DNA from: Nephrocerus scutellatus | Taxonomy: Eukaryota > Arthropoda > Insecta > Diptera > Pipunculidae | Reading direction: 5' to 3' | Length of the DNA stretch: 64,000 nt | Assembly (NCBI GenBank): GCA_947095585.1 | Contig: OX352765.1 | Span: 90,294,965 to 90,358,964, forward strand | Part shown: positions 9,851 to 21,049 of the stretch, piece by piece | Layout of the letters: every line of letters begins with the position of its first letter | Numbering within the stretch: the first letter of the stretch is position 1 | Program-made: the position numbers and the translations under genes | Notes under the pieces: model-generated | The model's input: the letters and a program-made list of their open reading frames with translations, nothing else | Databases searched by the model: none | What the model was told of the DNA's origin: nothing

Positions 9851-11820
9851 CTTAGTGTAAGGGAGTATTTTCATTTCAAATGATGCATTTACTAAATCTG
9901 CAGATACATTCTGTCAGACCAAGCCATTGAGCTCTTTTTAATATATATATATATATCCACTAATAGTGATTCTACCTCAACCAAACATCAATTAAAGCAA
10001 ACTTTTATCAATTCTGAAACTTTCGACTTGGACATTTGCTTCTATTAATTCAAAGCTCTATCAATTACTTGGAATTGCAAATTACTTCGACTTGGAACGG
10101 GAAAAGTTTCGCTTTCAATTAAGGACAATAAATAAAGGAAAGTGGTAACTTTTCAGTAGCAATATCATGGTGTCGTTGCTTAATGCAAACACTCAATTCC
10201 CATTTGAGTACAAGAAACCGAGTAACTTTTTGTGCTCAAATCAGCTCTGTGACATCCTTAGTTGTTGTTCATATTTTTCTCCCTAAAATCCATATCGGTC
10301 TAATGCCAAAGTGGAATCTGCAATATCGCAGTGGCAGTCTATTTCCACTGCTTTACTTTTCAGCTTAACAACCGCGCTGTCTCTTCTAAACCAAAAAAAA
10401 GGCTCACCGAGCTGCTGCACTGCACTGAAGTGCTAACCCTTTTGTTACTGCGTGTCATAATTATTTTTTATTGAAAAAGGTGTCGTAGGATTAAATACGG
10501 ATGCACTGCGCACAAAGTGCAAACAGAGCCCACTGTGCCATATGCCAGCGGTACTCCTTGCTCGCTAGCTCTTCGCAAACAACAAAACCGCCTGAGGGTG
10601 GATTGTTGGTCTTGCCATACTTGGTGCACGCTATTATTCCCGCGAGAAATTTCGCTCAGTGTTATGTCGTGTGCGTTTGTGTTACGTACGCTCGTATTTG
10701 TTCAGTGCTTTGGAAAGGTAGCATTTTTTTGTTACAAAAATGAGGGAGAGAAAAAGTCTGGCTTAACTTGAGTCTCGTTCACGCAGAAATTCTCTTCGCA
10801 TAATGGTCACTATTAATAGAAAAGTGGAGGTACTTTTGTCCGCAATATTTGCGAGGATGGCTTACAATACAACCCAACCCAAGCTCTAAAATATGAACGG
10901 AACTTTTCTATAAATGTTGATTGCTGTTCTTTTCCCAGAAACATAATATACTCAATATGCGAAGAACAGGTTATTCCCGAGGCAGCAGATCATCTGCGCG
11001 TGATGTTTTCTCAATTTTAAGACGATAACGAGTTCGTTGCAAGTGGTAAGTGAAGTGTAGTGCCGCCACACCTTTGGAGGTAAATTTGCATCTGCTCAGC
11101 ATCATTTACATCATTACGCAGGGGACACAGGTGGAGTATGGAGAATACCTAAGGTGGCACTGAACTACTGATGTGCACTACAATCATCACGATCGCAAGC
11201 ATGGATAAGCGAACTGCAACCAACTTGGCAGCATCAGTTAAGTAACACGTTAACAAAAAAACAAAAACAAAAATCTCGGCCAAGCCTAAATCTCGAAATA
11301 TTAAAACTGACTGGCGGCTTAATAATAAAAGCTTCTTGACTTTAATTCCACTGCACGTAGGCGACGCGTGCCTTGTATTGAGTCGTATTTTTTTGTACTT
11401 TCCCATTGATTTGTCTCTTGTCTTATTCTTTTTACACGTCGTACCTTCTCCCATCTACTGTACGGTTGTGTATCTTATTTCACCTTAAACACCTTCTCCT
11501 TGATTCGATTGCTTACTGCTCATGTACAGAAGACACCTTGATTGTCGGATTAATCAGATCGGATCGGATTAATTGCATTTTTAGCTCGTGAAATGAGGTC
11601 TCAAAAAAAAAACTAAATTTAAGAGTAAAAAAACTTACATCGCTTCCTTGGGATTTCAAAGTCGTCCGGTAAGACCTCAATGTTGATTGAGATTTAATCC
11701 GATTTGGTTTATTCTGTAATTTTCTAAAAGAAAGAAGAAATACGGTTTGAGTGATGAATAATTTGGAGTGGAATTTTAATTAAAAAATGTATAGATACAC
11801 TGTATATTGAGTTAGCTACC
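9851..11820. other. no recognisable gene
   Basis: Both strands were read without finding a conserved motif. A short (TA)n tract lies at about 9940-9955. Small open frames near 10500-10770 are not convincing: there is no domain, and their composition resembles random sequence. Confidence 0.5.
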
Positions 11821-11829
11821 GGTATACAT

Positions 11830-12315
11830 TTTTAATTTAAACTTTGCGCAGGCACCGGAAAAGGTTGCACCAACAAAGAGATTGAATTTGTTTCACATAA
11901 AACGTTGTCACCGCATTGATAACGAAAGCGGCTTTAATTTTCCAACTGACACATGTCTCACATGTCAACAGATCGATTATAATAAAAAAGTACGGGAGAC
12001 AAACGAGAACCTTGCGGAACACCAATATTTGTATGAATTTCAGAAATAAAACCATTAAAAACAACTTGAACAGTAAAATTCAAATAAAGTGATGACGGTT
12101 ATAATAAAAATTATATATTTTTTCCACATTAACTGATAAAATACTGTAACCGCAATAATAACTATAGCTGCTTTAATTTTCCAATTTTCCAATTGACACA
12201 TGTCTCACAAGTCAACAGATTGATAGCAAAAGTAAGAAAAAGTAATGGAGACAAACGAGAACCTTGTGGAACACCAGTATTTCTATAGTTTTCAGACTTA
12301 GAACTATTCAAAAGA
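11830..12315 (-). pseudogene. two tandem RT fragments of a Jockey/CR1-type LINE
   Basis: Two related pieces (about 11830-12070 and 12110-12315, minus) each encode a GVPQGSRLSP-like motif B. In the left copy this is followed by LLTCETCVSWKIKAAF. The expected RT pattern is IPQGSxLSPxLF, then INDLxxC, then KLxLFADD. The motif-C position in the left copy reads AFVINAV, so the catalytic Asp pair is gone. Shared blocks include GACACATGTCTCACA and GGAGACAAACGAGAACCTTG. The ~220-bp duplication predates some of the divergence between copies. Confidence 0.65.
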
Positions 12316-12439
12316 GGCGATAGGACTCGCCCTAAATGAAGCTCTAACAGAAAGTAAGTCCTGGAACTGACTAGACTGGACTGACGGACATAGAAGAGAA
12401 ATTTACAAGCCTTAAAAATATATTGTCATCACTGCCGCT

Positions 12440-13320
12440 CAATTCTCAATCTCAAGACTCAATTTTAGACAGTTGTTGTAAATTTCGATGAAGTAGAGAA
12501 ATCCGGATCACTACCAAGTCCATTCAACATCAATAACCGGAGCCGACTAGTGCGTGCCTGCGTTCTCTTCAACATGACTTTGTAGAAAGTGCAATCCTAG
12601 ACTCTGATTTAACGGCGAGAGGAAAAGCTCTCTTTAAGTTCATCCAGATACTGACTTACGTAGACCATTGGTAGAAACTGAGCTATACAATAAGTTTTCT
12701 CCCAGATCGTACCGGCGGCACGAAATCTATGACTGCACATTAAAAAGAAAAAAAAAAACCTAATACGTGGTCTGCGAAGAGAAGATCCAAAATTGGTCCC
12801 TTAATTAATCGGAGCGAGAATTTGAAGAAGATCAATCCTTAACTATTTCGGGCCAATTGTAGCTTGTAGCTGATAACTTCAAGCCAACCAATCCTACTTT
12901 AGTCTGTCAAGACTTTTCAAATTCTGGAGATAAAACTTAAAATCCAAGCTGCTGGTGTATAAAGCAATGTCATAATGAGACTTGGGCGTTTAGCAAAAAG
13001 CAGTCTGTACCCTTAACCCCGTTCGATAGGAGAGTCTTGAATTTGATATGTGGTGAAGAGTTAAGATTTCGGGGAGCGTTACCGCTTTGTAAACATTGCG
13101 AAGATAATTAAGCTCGGTGCGCAGTACACCTAATAGCTTGCATGATCGAAGAGGATTATTCTCGGAAAGTCATTTACGGTATAATAAATAACAGAAACGA
13201 AAGTCAGGCAGAGCAAGCCTATGCTGGAAGCAAGTCGTAGAGCTGACCGCCTAAAATTCTAAAATTAACAACATCGGCCATGGTTCTAGAGGTAAATATG
13301 ATGAAGAAAAAAATGTAAAT
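12440..13320 (+). pseudogene. RTE-type LINE, RT palm to 3' end, decayed
   Basis: The plus strand encodes ILTYVDHW at 12648-12671 where RTE elements have the catalytic motif (Y-A-D-D-I), so the second Asp is replaced by His. Downstream are a thumb segment like NYLGATVAADN in broken form (ISGQL..VADNFKPTN, about 12855), FDRRVLN (about 13022) and a HLIACMIEEDYSRKVIYG segment (about 13130). These correspond to KILRRI and GHLARMxEEDPxRKV in the related copy at 4.6 kb. It ends near the AATATGATGAAG tail at about 13296. Several frameshifts. Confidence 0.7.
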
Positions 13321-15365
13321 TTATGTAATGTTATGTCAGACAAAACCACTTGCTGTGCCTAAAAAAACAACAAGCAAAGGCATTAATATTGAGATGAGTT
13401 ATGTATCTACTGAAGGTTTTGTTTGTAACTTTTATAGGGGTTTTCATTAAGAGCGCCCTATTTTAGGTTTTTAAATAAAGCTTTACTGCTTGTTTTTTTT
13501 TTTTTAAAAAAAATTAATTCAGATTAAAGTACAATTTATGCTATTAATTATTATCTACTGATGACTTTGTTTGTAACTTAAAGAATGCATAAGTATGAAT
13601 TATAGACACTGAACTTCAGCAACCAAAAAAGTTAAATCAAAAATTCCTATATTCTCCATAAAACAAATATCTATAAGCCATAAATTTACGAGTGCCTACA
13701 CAAAAAGCAGCAGTTAATCAGTTAAGCATCTACGCAAACAGGCTTAAGATGGAAATTAATCAAATCGACGGTAAACATCTCAACATCATGCATGGAAGCC
13801 CGACGAACGAGATGATGTATACCTACACCTCTGGCTGATCAAACATTTTCTAGTAAACTAGATGCTAGGCCCACAAATCAAACGGAAATCTACAGTTAAT
13901 ACCACTTGATAGTACCACGGAATAAAAAACTAGCTAAAGACAGATACAGAGATAGAGAGAAAGAGACCGATTAACTAAGAAGGAGGTTCCAAAAATAATC
14001 AGTCAAAAATATGCACAAAGCTGAGTTGAAATTTATGTGTTCATTATTGATGGAAATATTCGTAAATTTTTTTTTTAAAACACTGCGAAGCTTGTTTCGC
14101 TTTTTTTATTTTATTTTTGTTTTTTTTTTTTCATAAAATGAATACAAACTTCTTTGGAAATGGCCGGGCGATCAGTTGCCAGAGGTGATTACTATGATGC
14201 GGATTAGTCAAATAAACAACATTCTCATTTTAAAGTCGTATAATAGAATTAACATTTTATTGTTTCTTCTGATTTAATATCTTTTTTGAGAATTCATTTA
14301 ACTGAGGAATACATTGGAGTAATAGCTTTGCGTAGACTGTCGAAACAACTTTCTGATTACTACACACACATTTTCTGATGCACCAAACTAACAATCTTCG
14401 AGCATACTTGCTTTTTTGGCCTTTAAAACTGAGGGTAATTTTATGGCTTAGTACAAGTGCAGGGTATCTCCTAATTCGTCAAGTATAATTTGGAAAATGA
14501 TTCTTGGGTATAATCTTAGAAGAAAATCGTTCTAAAGTAAGGGTCTATCTCCAATGTTGACATCATTTATCGGGGATTTAAGAAAAAGCTTATTATGATG
14601 TACCCTGAGCCATAAATGCTCTGTTATTTCTAATGGTAGAAACTTCGTTTAGGGCTGAATTTTTAGAAGAAATACAAGCATTTGTAACTGCGTTTAAATA
14701 ATCTTGATATCTTATTTGAGTCTTCAGATATCCAATTCCTCTGCCTGTTCCATTTTTCTTGTCCATACTAATTTTTGACTTTGAGATCAATTTTCTTCAG
14801 AAAATGTGTAATAAACATAACGTTTTACTATTTTTACCTTATGAACGTAACAAAAATTAAAATAAAAATCACCAACAAGTTTGCGGAAAACCCCTTTCCG
14901 TTTCTGTTTAAGAAGCTGGCAAAAAAAAACTCTTTGTAATTTGAGATCAACTTAAATATGTGACGAAAATATGCGATACGTATTATTTATTACTTTCTGT
15001 CAAGAGCTCGTGGAGAGCACAGACAACATGTGGCCAGCAGATTCGAAATTCAAATTTGAATAATGTTGGCGCCTTTTTTTTGTTGTTGAGGAGTGGGATT
15101 AGATTGGACTAAGAGAGGAATTTAATTTGTATATTTTGGGTAAAGTCTCGCATTCCCACACACATTTGCTGAAAATGACAATTAAGAAATTTGGGAACTT
15201 TATTAATTATTTCGCTTGCAGCAAATTCCTTAAATTTTAATTGCAACGAGTAAATTCTTGAAATGCGTGTGATGTTCAGAAAGTGTGCAGAACTTATTGC
15301 AGCGTGTTTGACGGAGTGTTCTCCCCTGCTGTGAGTCCGTAATTAATATCTTCCCTGTTACTAAA
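13321..15365. other. no recognisable gene; AT-rich with poly-T runs
   Basis: No coding motif found. Poly-T or poly-A runs lie near 13492, 14068, 14098 and 14120. A GTTGTTG-type stretch is near 15080. Nothing matches other repeats in the window. Confidence 0.5.
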
Positions 15366-15429
15366 ACATTAATGATGCTGAGTCATAAGAATTGGCATTT
15401 TTAATACTAAAGCAATTGTTCTGATCCTC

Positions 15430-16436
15430 TGACCGAACATTTTTTTTATATTGTACACAAGCCAGTTTGCACCCCACAGCATGGGCGTTAAGGAGTTAAG
15501 CAGAGGAAAGGAGGAGATGTCTATGCACATGTGTCTTGAATGTAATCGATTTCTACAGACTCGGAAAAACAGACCCGGACGTGAAGAAAGCGTGAATTCA
15601 CGTGAAAAGCTGAGAGTGCTGTCGTCAGCAAAAGAATGAATTGAATGAGAAGTAGCGGACAGGAGATCATTTACGAAACTGAGAAAGAGTGTCGGAGACA
15701 GAATAGAGCCTTGTGGAACACCGGTGTTTATGCGGTGAACATAAATGTTGAAACCGTACAAGACAAAGATTGAACGGGATTGAAAGAGTGTCGGAGACAT
15801 AATAGAGCCTTGTGGAACACCGGTGTTTATGCGGTGAACATAAATGTTGAAACCGTACAAGACAAAGATTGAACGGGCGTAAAGACAGCTATCAGTTGTA
15901 TCCAGCATAGCGTTATCGTTTTCGTGTCGTCAGCAAAAGAATGAATTGAATGAGAAGTAGCGGACATGAGATCATTTACGAAACTGAGAAAGAGTGTCGG
16001 AGACAGAATAGAGCCTTGTGGAACACCGGTATTTATGCGGCGAACATAAATTTTGAAATCGTCCAAGACGCACTGGATTGAACAGGTATAAAGATGCTAC
16101 CAGTCTAATCCAGCATAGCGTTATCGTTTTCGTGGGCACTGATTTTCGACAAAAGAGATTGATAGCAGACTCTGTCAAATGCCTGGGAAATATCACCAGC
16201 AACAACTTTGCTTTCACCAAATCTGTAAAAAGACTGGTTCCATTTTTCAGTGAGATAAGCCATCAGGTCACCTGTAGAACCATGCCTACGAAAACCGTAC
16301 TACTAACCGTCGCTAAGGATTTCACGTGATTCAAGGTATTGCATAAGCTTATGATTGATCAGCGTTTCCATGGAAAGTATGGATGTTAGCACAATGGGGG
16401 TCGGTACGAGGAAATAGATGATGGTTCGCTTTTTTA
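15430..16436 (-). pseudogene. Jockey-type LINE ORF2, RT palm and C-terminus
   Basis: On the minus strand, from high to low coordinates: SSYRP and a KLMQYLES segment (16430-16320), a GDISQAFDR-like motif A (about 16200-16180), repeated INTGVPQGSI(L/M)SPTLF motif B, and HSFADD motif C with both Asp codons. A C-terminal segment HMCIDISSFPLLNSLTPML follows (about 15530-15475), in the same position as the KTHVHRHL...NAHAV end at 20 kb. The palm-to-C-terminus middle is missing. The piece continues upstream at 17121-17680 beyond an inserted element. Its motif C is intact while internal duplications make the protein abnormal. Confidence 0.85.
15621..16134 (-). repeat. nested tandem duplications inside the RT core
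   Basis: A ~206-bp unit containing RT motifs B and C occurs at 15621-15925 and again at 15926-16134, starting at (G)TCGTCAGCAAAAGAATG. The first copy is lengthened by a second, 99-bp tandem duplication (15683-15781 and 15782-15880). Because 99 is divisible by three, this repeats 33 residues in frame: motif B GVPQGSI appears twice before one FADD. The 99-bp copies are nearly identical, so that event is recent relative to the larger one. Confidence 0.85.
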
Positions 16437-17120
16437 AAAACTTTTATTTAACTTCCCTTCTTGATTGTCGACCACTTTGAGGTCCTTTTTAACCAACTTT
16501 CACACGACTTAGAGAGCTGAAATTTTGTGAGTGTCTAAGTCCACAATAGGATTTTTTATATTCCGAGTATGACGCGAGTCGCGAGTGTGATGGGTTGAAA
16601 TTTTTTTTGTTCGACTTCTCTGAGGTCCTTTGTAACCACCTTCCACACGACCTAGAGAGTTGAAGTTTTTTTTCGACTTTTTTGAGGTCCTTTTTAACCA
16701 CCTTTCACACGAAATAGAGAGTTGAAGAGAGTTTTGTAGATATCTAAGTCCAAAATAGAATTCTTTATATTCCACGTATGACGCGTGTTACGTTTCGCGT
16801 GTGGCACGTGTGATGGTTTGAGATCACGCCATTTTCTCGTTTTTTTAAGGTCTTTTTAAACACCTTTCGCATGACCTAGAGGGAAATTTTGTGAGCGACT
16901 CAATCTCAGATGTCGCCCATTTTGATATCGCGCTTTGGCGCGTGTCGCACGTCGCGTGTGGCGCGTATGAAGCGTGGAAGAAAAATATTTGAAATAGCTC
17001 CGACCTTAAAAACAGATATTTTGGTGATTATTACCAAATAATAAACGACTGTGTGGCGTGTTTCGATGATGTATATATAAAAGTTTGTACCCGAAAAACG
17101 AGGTTTTTTTACATTTACTT
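16437..17120 (-). mobile_element. dispersed element with CACGC-rich internal repeats, copy 1
   Basis: About 680 bp split a Jockey RT between codons for QPVPK and SSYRP, at an A-rich site. On the minus strand it starts AACAAGTAAATGTAAAAAA, then a TCGGGTACAAACTTTTATAT block. It holds four degenerate units with TTCACACGACCTAGAGAG-like sequence (plus-strand positions about 16497, 16640, 16705, 16866) and GTGTCGCACGTCGCGTGTGG-type CpG-rich stretches. It ends AAGTTAAATAAAAG. Relatives are at 28556-28860 and 31490-31830. It has no ORF. Helitron-like or other non-autonomous status is unknown. Confidence 0.65.
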
Positions 17121-17680
17121 GTTTAGGAACAGGCTGATCAAACGCTATTTTCCAATGCCTTGAGACGACTCTAGAAGAATAAGAGAAAAAGCTTGCACAG
17201 TGGCAAGGCCAACGTTGAAGAACTCCTCTTCAAAACTATAGCTGGAATACCATCAGGTCCATGAAGTCGTGGTTGGAGTTGGGGATTGAGCCCCGGGCTT
17301 ACCTGGCTTTCGCCTTTAAGCCACTCCTTATAGCATGCTACTTAGCGGTCCTCCCTTTGGAGTAAACCGTTTCTTATTCTACCGTTTTAAGTCTTGCAAC
17401 ATAACTGATAGTGCAGTCGGACCCCACGGCCGACCATCAGGTCCAGCAGATTTATGAATGTTGAGATCATTTAATACACTAGCCACTGGACGAGTACGAA
17501 AGTAAATCAGTCCTTTGCAAGCACAGGCGGCTATGTGGTAGCGTAGAACTAGCTGCGAAATGTGAAGCAAGCAGATTGGATTTGTCTATAGAACTGACAG
17601 TTTGAACGTCATTGTGAATGAGCGTAGGAATTGAAGTTGATACATTATTTATATTTCGTTTCACGAATGTCTTTTGTCTG
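17121..17680 (-). pseudogene. Jockey-type LINE ORF2, N-terminal RT part
   Basis: On the minus strand: FVKRNINNVSTSIPTLIHND (about 17665-17610), SNLLASHFAASSTL, RTRPVASVLNDLNIHKSAGP (about 17500-17445), then after an insertion GPDGIPAIVLK and FDQPVPK (about 17140-17125). This is the RT entry region of Jockey elements (AxVLKxLNxxKAxGPDGIPxxVLK...VxPVPKKG). It is the upstream half of the RT at 15430-16436; the two halves are separated by the CACGC element. A second element (17261-17434) splits the GPDG motif and duplicates it. Confidence 0.8.
17261..17434 (-). mobile_element. short interspersed element with 10-bp target duplication, copy 1
   Basis: A 174-bp insertion is flanked by perfect direct repeats CATCAGGTCC (17251-17260 and 17435-17444). 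The insertion duplicated part of the host LINE's GPDG codons. On the minus strand it starts GTCGGCCGTGGGGTCCGACT and ends CCAACCACGACTTCAT. It contains a hairpin-prone GGGGCTCAATCCCC and TGGCTTAAAGG, which faintly resemble pol III boxes B and A. Copies 2 and 3 are at 36704-36884 and 54055-54233. A MITE is also possible, since the ends share a short GTCGTGG inverted motif. Confidence 0.75.
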
Positions 17681-17850
17681 TTCAGGGGGATTTGGGGGTA
17701 TCTTAAGGTAGTTCTTGGGGGGTCTTGCTGGTCAGTTGGATGGGGTAATGTTAAGGGGGCAGTGCAAACAAGGGACCCGTTTACTCGTATATAGGGTTGC
17801 GGCTACATTCTTTTAGTTCGTGAATTGCTTGGTGTAATACGGTCCATCTT
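17681..17850. repeat. G-rich tract shared with 54.7 kb repeat
   Basis: The tract GGGGGTATCTTAAGGTAGTTC... continues with a GTCTTGCTGGTCAGTTGG segment. It resembles 54730-54800 (GTATCTTAAGGTTGGTCTTG). It is probably the 3' part of the same Helitron-like family. No coding content. Confidence 0.4.
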
Positions 17851-19555
17851 AATTTAATCAAATGCGCTTGAACGCTGGAATGTCAACTGTAAGAAGATTA
17901 GATTCTAGTATTCGGACTCTTTTTGTAACAAGTGTGCATTTACTATTAACGTTTCCTTTTCCTTTAATTAGTTTATAATGATTATCTTTATTTTATTATT
18001 TCGCCATTTAATTATTCCCAGTTTTGTTGTGAGTTAAAGATGACAACTCGAGCATTCATGTTTTACAGCTTAATTAATGTAATTACCTTAGCCGGTGTTG
18101 AAACGTATTAAGATCGAGCGACATTCTCTTTTTCTTTGTCATTTCAATGAAAATACTTTGCCGTAGGTCCACAGTAAATTAACTTGCAGCCAGATCTTTT
18201 GTGGGATGTGAATAAAGCTTTTAATTAAACCAAATCGATCGATGGGAGAGAAATTTTCCTTCTAATCTCATTTGTAATTAATTCGCCGCAATCAAGTGAC
18301 TTTCATTCACAAATTAAACTGAATCTCAACTAAGCTTGTTTCATTCATCTTATAGCTGAAGTAAAAAAAAGGTCGTAAATTCAATTTTTAATTACACTTT
18401 CTTATCTGTTAATTGTTCGTCATTTAGGCGCCTCATCAGCAGCGTTGCCATCACCATCATCGCAATCGCCATCACCATCATCATCACCATCGCGCCTCCT
18501 ATCTTTCACAATCTTTCATTTGCGTGTTACCTGCGAAACTCAAAGAGTTTGAGCTTTCAAATTTTCTAAATAAATTAGACACCAATCAATCGACGAAGAG
18601 GTAAAAAAATATTCAAATTCCCTCTCATTAATGCCATCACTCCATTGATTTGTTGTTCTTCGTTACTTTTTGAATTCGTGTGATCTGAGTCGTATGCCTT
18701 GGCGTGTCGTTTGCGACCATTACTAGCGCGCTGATTTAATTTCGAATTAAAAATGTATCTATCCATCTATATTTTTATTTGATTCCTCGAATTAATTCGA
18801 GTTATTAATCGAGTTTTATCGTTGCATCATAATTTCGTGCTTTAATTAGGCATTGGTCGTACAGTCGTCGTTCTTCAGAATTTCATTGATTTTTGATTTT
18901 TTGGTACAAATAGTTAGTTGCTTAAGAAATGCGACCAAACCCGTCCTTTATAAGCAGTGTGTGATTTATGCAATTAATTCGAGGGAATCATTTCCAAGCT
19001 TGTAGTGTAGCTGAGAAGTGGCCCCTCCTGATGTTGCTTGATCATTGGTATCGTTTTATTGATTATTTTGATTTAATTTCTTGTTCGGTCTCGGTTTCGA
19101 TTTAATTTATTCGCACATTGTTTTTTTTTTAATGCTTGTTTTTCGTTTTCCAAGAAAATTTAAACAAATTTAATTCCCGTCCACAGTTGGTATTTGTTTC
19201 GGCACTCGTGTTTCGAATATTTAATTTGCAGCAATAAATGTTTGCTCTTAACGGCGACAGCCAGACAGACAGACAGAAAGACAGAGACAGCCCTGTCACC
19301 GTCTCTTTGTAATGAGGTTTTAAAGTTCTTTGCATTTTCTGTGCCTGAATCGACTGACTGCGGTGTACCTACGAGTAGAAATCATCAACTTGTGGGAGAA
19401 GAACATATGAGTTCTTTTTTGATTTGACAACCAGAAAACTTGTTTTTAATTACGAAATGAAAATGGTTTTTAAGGAGATTTTATTTCTTTGATGAATACT
19501 TTAGTTGTTGTTTTTACAAAATTCTTATTTTATATAATATACAAGTATTCGCTCT
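17851..19555. other. repeat-poor AT-rich segment with TAATTA-type motifs
   Basis: No transposon match is visible. The sequence has many TTAATTA/AATTAATT motifs (for example about 17967, 17990, 18071, 18218, 18273, 18790), an ATCGATCGATGG at about 18235, and a (CATCAC/CATCAT) run at 18437-18496. (ACAG)n-like sequence lies near 19261-19278. Homeodomain proteins bind TAATTA cores, but such cores are frequent in AT-rich DNA. A cis-regulatory role is speculation. No exon seen. Confidence 0.35.
18437..18496. repeat. interrupted CAT/CAC microsatellite
   Basis: Imperfect triplets built from CATCAC and CATCAT, interrupted by CGCAATCG. Confidence 0.7.
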
Positions 19556-19599
19556 AAACTTACCAAACCAGGGCCGCGTTTGGTATAGCCAAAGGGTAA

Positions 19600-20050
19600 T
19601 TTGCGGGCTTATTCCCCGCGTTTTGCTAAACATACGTTGACAGGTAAAGTTTGTATACAACTGTATTGTCTGGGCAGATAGCTCCCAAGACCACATTGCA
19701 TCTACTCGACAGAATTCAGAACTGCGCGATAAAACTTATTGGTGACGTAAATATCAGGAAAACAATCGAATCGCTTGAACATCGTACGAAAGTTTCCTGC
19801 TTGTCACTGTTTTATCGCTTTTTCCATAAGCGGTGTTCAAAACAAATATCCAGATCCATACCGCCCATCAAACCGAAATACCCGTGCCTCAACTCGAGCT
19901 CACGGGTCCACCATTAGACCTATCTTCGGACGTACCAACCAATTGAGAGATTCCTTCTTAGTTATGTGGAATGAATTCCCCGACTCTGTGTTTCCGGATT
20001 TGTATAACCTCCAGTCATTTAAGACACACGTGCATAGACATCTCCCATTT
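19600..20050 (+). pseudogene. Jockey-type LINE ORF2, C-terminal part
   Basis: The plus strand encodes YNCIVWA (about 19655), then LLDRIQNCAIKLIGD (about 19697-19741), IESLEHRTKVSCLSLFYRFF (about 19768-19826), SSRVHH / RPIFGRTNQLRDSFL (about 19895-19960), and FPDLYNLQSFKTHVHRHLP (about 19990-20046). This is the conserved region C-terminal to the RT in these elements. A frameshift lies near 19850. It shares its last segment with the minus-strand copies at 15.5 and 32.1 kb. The RT itself is absent: a 5'-truncated insertion. Its last codons run into the tandem array that follows. Confidence 0.8.
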
Positions 20051-20778
20051 TCCACTCCTTTATTTCAGAACGCCCACGCTGTGACTCAGTGTACTCAGTG
20101 TACTCAGTATACGCACTGTACTCATACTATATTCGGTGTACTCAGTGTAAGACACACGTGCATAGACATCTCCTATTTTCCACTCCTTTATTTCAGAACG
20201 CCCACGCTGTGCTCAGTGTACTCAGGGTACTCAGTATACGAACTGTACTCATACTATATTCGGTGTACTCAGTGTAAGACACACGTGCATAGACATCTCC
20301 TATGTTCCACTCCTTTATTTCAGAACGCCCACGCTGTGCTCAGTGTACTCAGTGTACTCAGTATACGCACTGTACTCATACTATATTCGGTGTACTCAGT
20401 GTAAGACACACGTGCATAGTCATCTCCTATTTTCCACTCCTTTATTTCAGAACGCCTACGCTGTGACTCAGTGTACTCAGTATACGCACTGTACTCATAC
20501 TATATTCGGTGTACTCAGTGTAAGACACACGTGCATAGACATCTCCCATTTTACACTCCTTTATTTCAGAACGCCCACGCTGTGACTCAGTGTACTCAGT
20601 GTACTCAGTATACGCACTGTACTCATACTATATTCGGTGTACTCAGTGTAAGACACACGTGCATAGATATCTCCCATTTTACACTCCCTTATTTCAGAAC
20701 GCCCACGCTGTGCTCAGTGTACTCAGTGTACTCAGTATACTCACCGTACTCATATTTAATTCGGTGTACTCAGTGTAC
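20023..20778 (+). repeat. six-copy ~127-bp tandem array from a LINE 3' end
   Basis: Units begin GACACACGTGCATAGACATC at 20023, 20151, 20278, 20405, 20524 and 20652, giving spacings of 128, 127, 127, 119 and 128 bp; the last unit ends near 20778. Each holds the last codons of the LINE (encoding KTHVHRHL) and NAHAV, then a 9-bp subrepeat TGTACTCAG repeated two or three times, and CGTACTCATACTATATTCGG-like sequence. The 119-bp unit lacks one 9-bp subrepeat. Because 127 and 128 are not multiples of three, the frame shifts from unit to unit. Confidence 0.9.
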
Positions 20779-21049
20779 CTACTGAACCCATTCTTTGTGA
20801 GTACACTGCACTAAACATTTTGTTTAGAATGGGTGAACTACCAATTTAACAAACAAACACCAGGTGAACTATTCGTTTTAGATTTTAAGTGATGCGAACT
20901 CAAATATAAATGAATTTGTTGAAACGTGTTTTAAGACATTCATTACAGACCTCTACTTAACACCATCAATTACCTCCTGACATATTGCACGTCGCATTGC
21001 AGTACGACTCAGAGAATCTGGGTGGTGTGCTAGTATACCATATGGGCAC

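Noticed and set aside
19775..20814. 209-codon frame with repeated HVHRHL and TQCTQYTHCTH segments
   Set aside because: Only the first ~90 codons are real LINE sequence; the rest is tandem repeat read in shifting frames.
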